Both the position numbers and the translations under genes were made by a program. Source: Clostridiales bacterium (lineage in GTDB: Bacteria > Bacillota > Clostridia > Lachnospirales > CAG-274). From it: a stretch of DNA of 34,075 nucleotides. The stretch lies in the NCBI GenBank assembly GCA_021201395.1, contig JAJQFB010000082.1, forward strand, positions 1 to 34,075, read 5' to 3'. Positions within the stretch are counted from its first letter, which is position 1; each line of letters starts with the position of its first letter. The notes beneath the pieces were generated by a model. That model was not told the DNA's origin, ran no database searches, and saw only the letters and a list, made by a program, of their open reading frames with translations. Of the stretch, positions 1 through 6,956 are shown in pieces.

Positions 1-7
1 TTGATTT

Positions 8-57
8 AGAGAACGTCCCGAATGGTGTGTAGTAGGCGGACCGTTCTCTTTTTTTTA
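8..57 (+). terminator. Rho-independent terminator of a gene left of the window
   Basis: AGAGAACG (8-15) pairs with CGTTCTCT (42-49) and is followed at once by a run of T (49-57). The loop is long (26 nt) and may hold further pairing (TCC/GGA). The T-run lies on the plus strand, so this most likely ends a plus-strand gene outside the window. Its sequence is unrelated to the repeat that follows at 62. Confidence 0.7.
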
Positions 58-61
58 TTTT

Positions 62-156
62 TAAGCCTAAGGAAATGCTGATTAATTAACTCTTCGCAAC
101 TTCACCGCCTATTTTTCCGATTGCTTCGGTGAATTAATCATCGTTCCTTAGGCTTA
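62..156 (-). repeat. Structured repeat, copy 1 (short form)
   Basis: This is a 95-bp copy of the five-member repeat family, with perfect 13-bp outer inverted repeats (TAAGCCTAAGGAA at 62-74, TTCCTTAGGCTTA at 144-156). It is shorter than the 162-168 bp copies because the middle is missing. The join falls at a GCTTCG sequence that occurs twice in full copies, which suggests deletion between short direct repeats. The dut stop codon (154-156) lies inside the terminal repeat. Strand is given so that the ATG-containing terminus comes first. Confidence 0.85.
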
Positions 157-666
157 TTTTCCGCTGCTGCCGAGACGTCCCTCGCCTCTTTCCGAGGGGA
201 TTTTCCGCAGGGCTTCAACGGAGATTTCTTCATGGCCTATTTCATTGTGGACGCAGTGAATTACACCTTGAAAAAGAGCCTTTTCATAGGGGTAGATTAC
301 GAAGCTTTCCTCGATCAGAGCCTGAACGGCTTCGGGGAGGGCTTCAAGGTTAAGCTTTGAGATTATAAGGGGCTTTGTGTTTGTGTTTGTTGTGGCTAAA
401 AACCACTCCCCACGGTAGCTTGAGTCTATTACCCCGGCGGAATATTTTATGCCCCTGCTTCCGCTGGAGCCTCTTTCTTCAATCTGTATGTAATAGTTTT
501 CGGGAATAGCGGAGGCTATACCCGTAGGAACGAGTCGGGTTTTACCCGGTTCTATCAAAAAACAGTCCTCATCGAAGCAGGGGTAAATGTCGAGGCCTGC
601 GTTATAGGGGGTTTTGTCGGGGATTTTCGCCTCGGGTCTTAATTTGGCAAAATAAATATTTTCCAT
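154..666 (-). CDS. dut: dUTP diphosphatase (dUTPase)
   Basis: Hydrolyses dUTP to dUMP and pyrophosphate, keeping uracil out of DNA and feeding dTMP synthesis. The 170-residue protein shows the trimeric dUTPase motifs in order: AGLDIY (23-28), ERGSSGSRG (64-72), GVIDSSYRGEW (78-88) and a C-terminal glycine-rich arm RGEGRLGSSGK in place of the usual R-x-GFGSTG. Related dCTP deaminases share the fold, but the GVID-x-x-YRGE motif favours dUTPase. The start has an SD (GAAAGGAAA) overlapping the nrdG stop, so it is the third gene of an nrdD-nrdG-dut transcription unit, a coherent deoxynucleotide set. Its stop codon lies in the terminal repeat of the element at 62-156. Confidence 0.9.
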   Translation of the reverse strand: MENIYFAKLRPEAKIPDKTPYNAGLDIYPCFDEDCFLIEPGKTRLVPTGIASAIPENYYIQIEERGSSGSRGIKYSAGVIDSSYRGEWFLATTNTNTKPLIISKLNLEALPEAVQALIEESFVIYPYEKALFQGVIHCVHNEIGHEEISVEALRKIPSERGEGRLGSSGK

Positions 667-678
667 TTTGTTTTCCTT

Positions 679-1170
679 TCAGTCACAGTGCAGAATAACT
701 TCACCGCTTTTAATGCTCTCTTTAACGTCAATTACTCTTTGGTTTTTGGAGCCTCGCCACTTGAGGTTATTGTCCTTAAGGGCTTCTATAAAACGGCCGT
801 CAACCAAAACATCTGTGTATTTTATGATTTCAAGCCCCTTTATTTTCTCCCAGAGAAAGCCCGTGTAAAGCCAGAGGGTTTTGTGGGGAAAGGTTTCCTT
901 TATCTCTTTGGCGAGGGCGGTAAGGGGTTTTATGTTTGAGGGGAAAAGGGGGTCGCCGCCGCTTAGTGTCAGGCCTGAGATATAGTCGGGCTTAAGACGG
1001 GAGAAAAACTCCTCTTTGGTGGCTTTGTCAAAGGGCAGGCCGTCGGACGGATCCCAGGTTATTTCATTGTGACAGCCGGGGCAGCGGTGAGAACAGCCCG
1101 ATACCCACAAAACCGCCCTTAAGCCGTCGCCGTTTTTCATATCGTCATAGGTTATATTGTGATAGTTCAT
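679..1170 (-). CDS. nrdG: Anaerobic ribonucleotide reductase activating protein (radical SAM)
   Basis: Uses S-adenosylmethionine and a 4Fe-4S cluster to put the glycyl radical on NrdD. The radical-SAM cysteines are CSHRCPGC (C26, C30, C33, the CX3CX2C pattern), followed by the GGDP-type motif SGGDPLF. The reading frame is open up to a TTG at 1200, but I choose the ATG at 1170: it gives an MNYH start like that of known NrdG proteins and puts the gene just after the nrdD stop (1178-1180), whereas the TTG would overlap nrdD. At 163 residues the length is normal for NrdG. It sits between nrdD and dut on the same strand. Confidence 0.93.
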   Translation of the reverse strand: MNYHNITYDDMKNGDGLRAVLWVSGCSHRCPGCHNEITWDPSDGLPFDKATKEEFFSRLKPDYISGLTLSGGDPLFPSNIKPLTALAKEIKETFPHKTLWLYTGFLWEKIKGLEIIKYTDVLVDGRFIEALKDNNLKWRGSKNQRVIDVKESIKSGEVILHCD

Positions 1171-1177
1171 TACATAC

Positions 1178-3325
1178 TCACATACTCTTTCTTTCGGCAA
1201 TTTCGACCATTTTTGCGGCGTTAAGATGGGTGTCGCCGTGGACTCTCGAATAGCTTAAATAGCCATTCATTCTGTCTATTTTCGTAAGGTTGGAGCTTCC
1301 GCACTTTGGGCAGACGTCCATATCAAGTTCTTGATGGCCGCAGTCGTCGCAGTAGGCCAAAGACAGGTTTATGCCCTCGTAAAAACCCATTTTCATAGCC
1401 CATCTTATAAGGGTGACGACGGCTTCTCTGTTGTAGTTTACGGGATATTTTACATACTGTATTTTGCCGCCGTTAAACAGGTTCCAAAAACGCTTTTCAA
1501 AGTCTTGCTTTTCTATGGGGGTTATGTCCTCGGTAACGTGGCAGTGGAAGGAGTTGCTGACGTAGGGTCTGTCGGAAACTTTCGGGATAATGCCGTAGAT
1601 TTTCCTGAACTGCTCTGTTTGCAGACCGCAGAGACTTTCGGCGGGAGTGCCGTAGACGGTGTAGTTTATGTTGTCGGCTTCTTTAAATTCGTTTATTTTT
1701 TTGTTTATATATTCCATAACCTCTAAGGCGAAGGCGCCGTCCTCAACAAGGGATTTCCTGTTGTGAAGCTCCTGAAGCTCGTTTAAGGCGGTTATGCCGA
1801 AAGAGATTGTACAGGGGGCGAGAATGGACTTTATTTTATCCGTCGGCTTTAGGCGGCCGCCGTAAAAGCCGCCCTCACAATAGGCCACAGGGTTTGTTGA
1901 GGCTTTCATTTCCCCTATATATTCTATTGTCTTTTTATGAAGCTTTCTTATCATTTCAAGATAATAGTCCAAAACCTCATAAAAATCACGGCTTTCCTTT
2001 TGGGCTTTGGCGTAAATCATAGGCAGGTGGAGGAAAATTGCACCTAAATTAAACCTGCCCACAACAACGGGCTTGTCGTCATCGTCCGCAGGCTTGGTTC
2101 CGCCCCTTTCAAACCAAAGTGAGAGAAAAGCACGGCAGCCCATAGGGCTTATGACAATGCCGTATTTCTTATAGGCCTCCGCCACGTAGGAGTCCCCCGT
2201 TAAGGAGAGCCAGTCAGGGTACATTGTTTTCATAGAGCACTCAACCCCGGCATTAAAGACGTCCTCAAGCTCACAGCCGGGGCCGTGGAGGCTTTCGTCA
2301 TAGAGAAAGACTATTTTGGGAAAGAGAACGGGCTTTTTTCCGCCGGGCTTTCCCTGACCGCCCATATGAATTTCAAGAGCCGTTATGGCCGCCATTTTTT
2401 CAAAGGGCTTTCTGCCTAAGCCTAAGGTTATTGTTATAAAGGGGTAGTCTCCTCTGCTGGAGCCTACGGAGTTAAGCTTATATTCAAGCCCCTGGAAGTC
2501 CTGTTTAAACTCTCTTTTAAGCTTTTTAAGAGCCGTTTTTTCTATTGTTTCCATATCCCTGCTGTCAAGCTCTCCCTTTGTTTCCTTTAAAAGAGAGATA
2601 AGCTCATTTTTATGTTTTTTATAGGATTTTCGGGCATAGGGCTCAAGTATTTTGTCTATTTCAGGGACGGTAAAGCCGCCGTACTGCTGAGAGGCTGTTG
2701 AAAGAACCACGTCCCCTATAACGTCAAAGGCTGTGTCGAGAATTTTTGGCTCATTATACCAAAGATTGCCCATTTCAAAGCCGCCTGTCAAGACCTCTGT
2801 CATATTGAAAAGACAGCAGTTCACAGTATCTCTTCGGCTTGACATATCGTGAACGTATATATAGCCCTCACGGCAGGCTTGAAATTCCTCTCTCGATAAG
2901 AAAAATTTCTTGTAAAGCTCGCTATTTAGGTGGTTGTAAATAAGGCTCCGCCTTGTGGCTACAAGCTTTGAGTCTGTGTTTGAATTTTCCTTGTCCCCTA
3001 TGTACATAACAGACTGAGCCTTTCTGTATACGTTGTCAAGCATATTTACAAAATCCACCTTGTAATTGCGGTAGTCCCTGTAGCTTTTGGCAACCCTCGG
3101 CTCTGTTTCCTCAAGGGTGCTTTCGACTAAGAGGTGCATTGTGGGAATGGGGATTTTATCCAGAAGATTTTCCTGAATTTTATATTCCACAGAGGAGCAG
3201 ATGGCCTCAAACTCTCCTGCCTTAAATTTATACATAACTCTCTCGGCGGATTTTGAAACCGCCGCTATGATTTTTTGTCTGTTATATTGTTCTAAGGTTC
3301 CGTCTTTTTTAATAATCTGAGCCAT
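1178..3325 (-). CDS. nrdD: Anaerobic ribonucleoside-triphosphate reductase, class III
   Basis: Oxygen-sensitive glycyl-radical enzyme reducing NTPs to dNTPs. The 715-residue protein begins with an ATP-cone (about residues 3-90, IIKKDGTLEQYNRQKI), the regulatory nucleotide-binding domain. The catalytic barrel carries the cysteine motif VNCCLFNM and PMGCRAFLS. The C-terminus has the zinc site C659/C662/C672/C675 (CDDC...CPKC) and the glycyl-radical motif RMNGYLSYSR with G688. The RMNGYL variant of the usual RxCGYL is, from memory, common in Firmicutes. A strong SD (AAAGGAGGAACACC) precedes the ATG. Presence of NrdDG points to anaerobic growth. Copy 2 of the repeat and a 10-bp hairpin lie directly upstream. 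Confidence 0.97.
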   Translation of the reverse strand: MAQIIKKDGTLEQYNRQKIIAAVSKSAERVMYKFKAGEFEAICSSVEYKIQENLLDKIPIPTMHLLVESTLEETEPRVAKSYRDYRNYKVDFVNMLDNVYRKAQSVMYIGDKENSNTDSKLVATRRSLIYNHLNSELYKKFFLSREEFQACREGYIYVHDMSSRRDTVNCCLFNMTEVLTGGFEMGNLWYNEPKILDTAFDVIGDVVLSTASQQYGGFTVPEIDKILEPYARKSYKKHKNELISLLKETKGELDSRDMETIEKTALKKLKREFKQDFQGLEYKLNSVGSSRGDYPFITITLGLGRKPFEKMAAITALEIHMGGQGKPGGKKPVLFPKIVFLYDESLHGPGCELEDVFNAGVECSMKTMYPDWLSLTGDSYVAEAYKKYGIVISPMGCRAFLSLWFERGGTKPADDDDKPVVVGRFNLGAIFLHLPMIYAKAQKESRDFYEVLDYYLEMIRKLHKKTIEYIGEMKASTNPVAYCEGGFYGGRLKPTDKIKSILAPCTISFGITALNELQELHNRKSLVEDGAFALEVMEYINKKINEFKEADNINYTVYGTPAESLCGLQTEQFRKIYGIIPKVSDRPYVSNSFHCHVTEDITPIEKQDFEKRFWNLFNGGKIQYVKYPVNYNREAVVTLIRWAMKMGFYEGINLSLAYCDDCGHQELDMDVCPKCGSSNLTKIDRMNGYLSYSRVHGDTHLNAAKMVEIAERKSM

Positions 3326-3355
3326 AGGTGTTCCTCCTTTCCGATTTTGGGCTTT

Positions 3356-3383
3356 ATCAGCGGTTGTCTATGGAACCGCTGAT
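3356..3383 (-). other. 10-bp hairpin in the nrdD leader, sharing the repeat terminus
   Basis: ATCAGCGGTT (3356-3365) is a perfect inverted repeat of AACCGCTGAT (3374-3383), with an 8-nt loop. The 3374-3383 arm belongs to the right terminus of repeat copy 2, so that terminus could pair either locally here or with the far terminus of the element. The hairpin ends about 30 nt before the nrdD start codon. No T-run follows on the minus strand, so it is not a simple terminator. Confidence 0.55.
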
Positions 3384-3533
3384 TAATTAGCTCTTTGCAG
3401 CTTCACCACTGATTTTTCCGATTGCTTCTTCACGCATTTTCGACATAGGACTCCGACTATGTTTTCAAATGCCTTCATCGCACTCAAAAAAATCAGCGGC
3501 AAATCTGCTTCGGCAAATTAATCATCGTTTTCC
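3372..3533 (-). repeat. Structured repeat, copy 2 (full length)
   Basis: A 162-bp copy bounded by GGAACCGCTGATTAATT and AATTAATCATCGTTTTCC, imperfect inverted repeats. Inner pairs are CTGATTTTT with AAAAATCAG, and a central hairpin CATAG/CTATG (3444-3461). The central stem differs from copy 3 (CGTAG/CTACG) at both paired positions, a compensatory change. On the minus strand the element starts within queF: the last queF codons GGA AAA CGA TGA are the terminus itself. It fills almost the whole queF-nrdD gap. Confidence 0.9.
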
Positions 3534-4013
3534 TATTTTTTCGGGGTAAAGGTCATGGTTTAAAAGCCTGTTTTCCGCAGCTTTCTCCCATTTTGTGCCT
3601 TTTTTGCCGTAGTTTGCATAGGGGTCTATTGAGATTCCTCCACGGGGGGTGAATTTTCCCCAAACTTCTATATATTTCGGCTCCATAAGCTTTATTAAGT
3701 CTTTCATTATTGTGTTCACACAGTCCTCATGAAAACCGCCGTGGTTTCTGAAACTGAAAAGATAGAACTTTAAGGACTTGCTCTCAACCATCTTAATATC
3801 GGGAACGTATGAAATATAAATCGCCGCAAAATCCGGCTGGCCTGTTATGGGGCAAAGGCTTGTAAATTCGGGGCAGTTGAATTTTACAAAATAGTCATTG
3901 TCTTGGTGTTTGTTTATAAATGTTTCCAAAACCTCAGGGCTGTATTTATCGGGATATTTAACACTCCTGTTTTCCAAAAGAGACAGCCCTTCCTTTTTTC
4001 TTTCGTTTTCCAT
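3522..4013 (-). CDS. queF: NADPH-dependent 7-cyano-7-deazaguanine reductase
   Basis: Reduces preQ0 to preQ1 in queuosine biosynthesis, in the cytoplasm. The 163-residue protein has the unimodular QueF layout: nucleophile C54 in [13 protein letters not shown]61 as proton donor, the ESKSLK NADPH motif (77-82) and [11 protein letters not shown] with E96. No queC, queD or queE is nearby, so the precursor comes from elsewhere in the genome or by uptake. The SD is AAAGGAGG. The promoter at 4069-4097 fits sigma-A. The three final residues G-K-R and the stop are encoded by the terminus of repeat copy 2, so the insertion seems to have replaced the original gene end with little change in length. Confidence 0.97.
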   Translation of the reverse strand: MENERKKEGLSLLENRSVKYPDKYSPEVLETFINKHQDNDYFVKFNCPEFTSLCPITGQPDFAAIYISYVPDIKMVESKSLKFYLFSFRNHGGFHEDCVNTIMKDLIKLMEPKYIEVWGKFTPRGGISIDPYANYGKKGTKWEKAAENRLLNHDLYPEKIGKR

Positions 4014-4068
4014 AGCTTATCCTCCTTTTAATTCCTTATACAAAACAGGGTAACACTCCATCATTATA

Positions 4069-4097
4069 ATTTTACACAAAAATCCTCCAAAAGTCAA
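4069..4097 (-). promoter_or_regulatory. Sigma-A type promoter for queF
   Basis: Read on the minus strand: TTGACT (4092-4097), 17-nt spacer, TAAAAT (4069-4074). It points at queF with a leader of about 50 nt. No preQ1 riboswitch fold is visible in that leader. Its -35 box lies 8 nt from the -35 of the opposite promoter. Confidence 0.7.
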
Positions 4098-4105
4098 ATT
4101 TTATC

Positions 4106-4134
4106 TTGACAAATTTGCTTTGTATTTATAAGAT
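4106..4134 (+). promoter_or_regulatory. Sigma-A type promoter for the M18 aminopeptidase operon
   Basis: TTGACA (4106-4111), 17-nt spacer, TAAGAT (4129-4134); a TATAAG is also present two bases earlier. The leader to the ATG at 4205 is about 65 nt and AT-rich, with SD AGAGGGTG. The promoter is divergent from, and nearly touching, the queF promoter. Confidence 0.7.
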
Positions 4135-4204
4135 TATAAGTAAGAGAATTTTTTAAATACGATAATACAACAATATAATAATAAGACAATAAGAGGGTGA
4201 ATTT

Positions 4205-5470
4205 ATGAATAATGCGGAAAAGCTTATAGAATTTATAGGAAACTGTCCCGATGCGGCCTTTGGGACAAGGTATATCTGTAAGGAGCTTGAGGACTACGGC
4301 TTTGAGAGGTTAGAGGAAAACAAGGATTTCAGGCTTAAAAGGGGAGGGTCTTACTATATTGTTAAAAACGCTTCCTGTATTTTGGCCTTTACAATAGGAC
4401 AAAACCTCAAAAAGCCTGTTTTTAAAATAGCGGCGGCTCATTTGGACAGCCCTGCCTTTAAGATTAAAAAATCTCCTACGGTTATTCAAAAGGGCTATGT
4501 TAAGCTTAACACGGAAAGCTACGGAGGGGTTGTTTCTTCAAGCTGGTTTGACAGGCCTCTCTCCTTTGCCGGCAGGATTATTGTCAGCGGAGAAAATGCT
4601 TTAAAGCCCACAGAGGTATATATGGACTTTAAAAGACCTATGTTTATAATACCCTCTTTGGCGCCCCATTTCGGAAGCACAGGCGAGATTGACCTTCAAA
4701 AGGATACTCTCCCCATATGCGGAATTTTGGGAGAGGGAAAGACCTTTGATTTTGAAAAGTATATAGCAAAAGAGGCCAGGGTTGCCTACGGAAATATTTT
4801 AGACTATGAATTTACGGTTTATAACTGTGAAAAGGGTGCTCAGGTGGGTCTTGAAAAGGACTTTGTTTCGGCGCCCCGTCTTGACGATTTGCTTATGGTT
4901 TACTGCATTATGGAAGGCTTCAAAAAGGAAAGAAGCAGGGAATACATAAATGCGGCTGTTTTTACAGACCACGAAGAGGTAGGAAGTCTTTCCTCCGAGG
5001 GGGCTAAATCATCCTTTATAAGGAACACCTTGGAGAGGATTACATTTGCCCTTGAATATTCCGAGGAGGATTTTTATAAGGGTCTTGCAGATTCAATAGG
5101 GGTTTCGGCTGATTTGGCTCATGCCTACCACCCCAACTATCCCGAAAAATACGATATTACAAGCTTCCCGGTTTTAAACGGAGGCATTGTTATAAAATAT
5201 GCGTCCGCTAAAACCTATTCCACGGAGCTTTACACGGGAGCGGCCTTTAAGGATATTTGCGGGGACGCAGGGGTAAAGGTTCAGAGCTTTTACAACCGCT
5301 CGGGAATTAAGGGCGGAAGCACCATAGGGGTGGCTCTTTCCGCAAGTCTCGGCCTGCCCTTTACTGATATAGGCCTGCCTGTTTTGGGAATGCACTCGGC
5401 AAGAGAGCTCTGCGGCAGCGAGGACACGGAAAGCGGAGTTAAGCTTTTTAAAAGCTTTTTCAGTATATAA
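4205..5470 (+). CDS. M18 family zinc aminopeptidase
   Basis: Cytoplasmic metallo-aminopeptidase of the aspartyl aminopeptidase family, which removes N-terminal (often acidic) residues from peptides. The 421-residue protein shows the two-zinc ligand set: H79 and D81 (AAAHLDSP), D227 (APRLDD), E257/E258 (FTDHEEVGS), D303 (SADLAHAYHP) and H397 (GMHSARE). The length fits bacterial M18 enzymes. The substrate preference cannot be read from sequence. It starts after SD GAGGGTGAATTT and is followed 36 nt later by the ABC ATPase gene, so they are probably co-transcribed, although no functional link is evident. Confidence 0.93.
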   Translation: MNNAEKLIEFIGNCPDAAFGTRYICKELEDYGFERLEENKDFRLKRGGSYYIVKNASCILAFTIGQNLKKPVFKIAAAHLDSPAFKIKKSPTVIQKGYVKLNTESYGGVVSSSWFDRPLSFAGRIIVSGENALKPTEVYMDFKRPMFIIPSLAPHFGSTGEIDLQKDTLPICGILGEGKTFDFEKYIAKEARVAYGNILDYEFTVYNCEKGAQVGLEKDFVSAPRLDDLLMVYCIMEGFKKERSREYINAAVFTDHEEVGSLSSEGAKSSFIRNTLERITFALEYSEEDFYKGLADSIGVSADLAHAYHPNYPEKYDITSFPVLNGGIVIKYASAKTYSTELYTGAAFKDICGDAGVKVQSFYNRSGIKGGSTIGVALSASLGLPFTDIGLPVLGMHSARELCGSEDTESGVKLFKSFFSI

Positions 5471-5506
5471 AAGGCATATAATATATAATGGGAAAAAGGT
5501 GATTTT

Positions 5507-6208
5507 ATGGAAGATTATTTTGTAAAGCTTATTTCCGCAGGGAAGAGCTACGGCGATGAGACCGCCTTAAACGATATAAGCATAGGCCTCCACAGAGGCA
5601 GAATCGCAGGGGTTTTGGGCGTTAAAGGCTCTGGAAAGTCTACCCTTTGCAGGCTGCTTTGCGGAATCGAAAAACCGGACAGCGGAAAAATCTTGATTGA
5701 CGGAAAGAAAATAACCAAAAACACGAAGAAAAGGATAATGTATCTCTTGGGGGAAAATGACATTATGAAGTTTAAAAAGCCCTCGGAGCTTATGGATTTT
5801 TATGAGAACTTTTACCCCGGTTTCAGCCGTGAAAAGGCAATAAGGCTTATGCGGCTTTTAAGGCTGGACACGGAAAAGAAAATAACAAACGACAAGGGCA
5901 TAAACCAGCTTATTGCCCTTTCCTGTTTGGGGGCAGGGGAGGCCGACCTCTATATTTTGGACGAGCCCCTTAACTATTTTGACAGGGCGGAAAGGGAATA
6001 TTATCTAAAAGAGGTTTTGAGAACCCTTGACAATTCGCCTCTTGCCGTAATTTCAACCGAGATTTTAAGGGGGACGGAAACGCTTTTTGACGATGTTGTT
6101 CTTATGTATAAGGGGTGGGTTAAACTGTGTAAGTCTGCGGCGGAAATAAGGGTCAAAACAGGAAAAACAGTGGAGGATTTTTATAAGGAGGTGTATGGGT
6201 TTTGTTAA
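5507..6208 (+). CDS. ABC transporter ATP-binding protein with degenerate signature
   Basis: Nucleotide-binding subunit resembling the YtrB/GntR-linked exporters, 233 residues. Walker A is intact (GVKGSGKST, about residues 38-46) and so is Walker B (LYILDEP). The signature region reads INQLIALSCLGAGEA instead of LSGGQ, the Q-loop position reads LLGENDI, and the H-switch reads ISTEIL where SSHIL is usual, so the signature and switch histidine seem lost. Two such subunits may still bind ATP with altered hydrolysis. SD AAAAAGGTG precedes the ATG. It overlaps the next gene, a membrane protein, by 7 nt, implying a coupled pair. Confidence 0.85.
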   Translation: MEDYFVKLISAGKSYGDETALNDISIGLHRGRIAGVLGVKGSGKSTLCRLLCGIEKPDSGKILIDGKKITKNTKKRIMYLLGENDIMKFKKPSELMDFYENFYPGFSREKAIRLMRLLRLDTEKKITNDKGINQLIALSCLGAGEADLYILDEPLNYFDRAEREYYLKEVLRTLDNSPLAVISTEILRGTETLFDDVVLMYKGWVKLCKSAAEIRVKTGKTVEDFYKEVYGFC

Positions 6209-6759
6209 TTTATGATTTTTGGCATATGGTTAAAAGGCTTGTTCCCTTATATATATTTCTCTTTATATTGCAGGCTCTTTTCAGAGAAGTCGGCGAAGCT
6301 TTTAACCTTATTATGATGTTCGGACTTTTTATAACGGCCGTTGTTAATTTAAATAAATTTTGGAACGATTATATGGGCAAAAACGCCGTTATGGTGAATA
6401 TGCTGCCTATTGGAGGAGTCAAAAAGGTTTTTTCAAAGCTTCTTTGGGGTTTTGTGTTTTCACTTTTGTTTTTGGTGGCTGTTATGCTTTTGGCTTTCGG
6501 CTTAAGAGTTATTTTTATAATACCTCTGAGGCTTGTCGGGATTTTGATGTTCTATTTAAACTGCTATACAGCTATGAGCGTTGGAAAAAACGGGGGAAGA
6601 TGGTATTATATTTTCTTCCTTATGATTCTTTTTAATGTATTTACGGGGCTTATATGCTTCGGAATATATTTTTTTACAGGGGAGCTTGCCTCCTCCGCCG
6701 TAACAGCGGTTATATGTTTTATATTGTTTTTTATAAGTGCATACTGCCTTGAAAATTAA
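6202..6759 (+). CDS. Membrane protein, probable ABC partner subunit
   Basis: 185-residue, strongly hydrophobic protein with about five or six predicted membrane spans (for example residues 14-30, 85-105, 140-160 and the C-terminal 165-182). It is not similar to a family I can name. The start is taken as TTG at 6202 because AAGGAGG (6185-6191) lies at the right distance; the next ATG at 6226 has no better site. It overlaps the end of the ABC ATPase gene by 7 nt, so it is likely its membrane partner, although it is shorter than usual permeases. The operon ends at the hairpin 6816-6845. Confidence 0.7.
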   Translation: MLIYDFWHMVKRLVPLYIFLFILQALFREVGEAFNLIMMFGLFITAVVNLNKFWNDYMGKNAVMVNMLPIGGVKKVFSKLLWGFVFSLLFLVAVMLLAFGLRVIFIIPLRLVGILMFYLNCYTAMSVGKNGGRWYYIFFLMILFNVFTGLICFGIYFFTGELASSAVTAVICFILFFISAYCLEN

Positions 6760-6815
6760 AAATTAAATATAAAAAAGGAGTATAAAAAAGAGAGGGCTGT
6801 TAATAATATTATTAC

Positions 6816-6845
6816 AGTCGGGAAACCGGCTATCATTTTTTTTTC
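6816..6845 (+). terminator. Terminator with GAAA tetraloop
   Basis: AGTCGG (6816-6821), loop GAAA, CCGGCT (6826-6831), then ATCA and a run of nine or more T. It has a six-pair stem with one T-G pair and a stable GNRA loop, and it ends the aminopeptidase-ABC unit. Confidence 0.85.
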
Positions 6846-6876
6846 TCCTTTAATGATTTTTGCAATGATATTTGAG

Positions 6877-6914
6877 GAAAAAGACTCTCTCCGAAAGCGG
6901 AAAGAGCCTTTTTT
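6877..6914. terminator. Bidirectional terminator between convergent genes
   Basis: GACTCTCTCCG (6883-6893), loop AAAG, CGGAAAGAGCC (6898-6908), with T-run 6909-6914 on the plus strand and AAAAA just before the stem, giving TTTTT on the minus strand. It can end plus-strand read-through and the minus-strand CAP-domain gene at 6957. Confidence 0.8.
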
Positions 6915-6956
6915 CAATGCTTGTAAAAATTTATTTTGGGGTTATTGATTTACTTG

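Noticed and set aside
4014..4100. preQ1 riboswitch in the queF leader
   Set aside because: The minus-strand leader has no stem that pairs as in the preQ1-I pseudoknot; a GGAG has no matching CTCC partner downstream and the A-rich tail pattern is missing.
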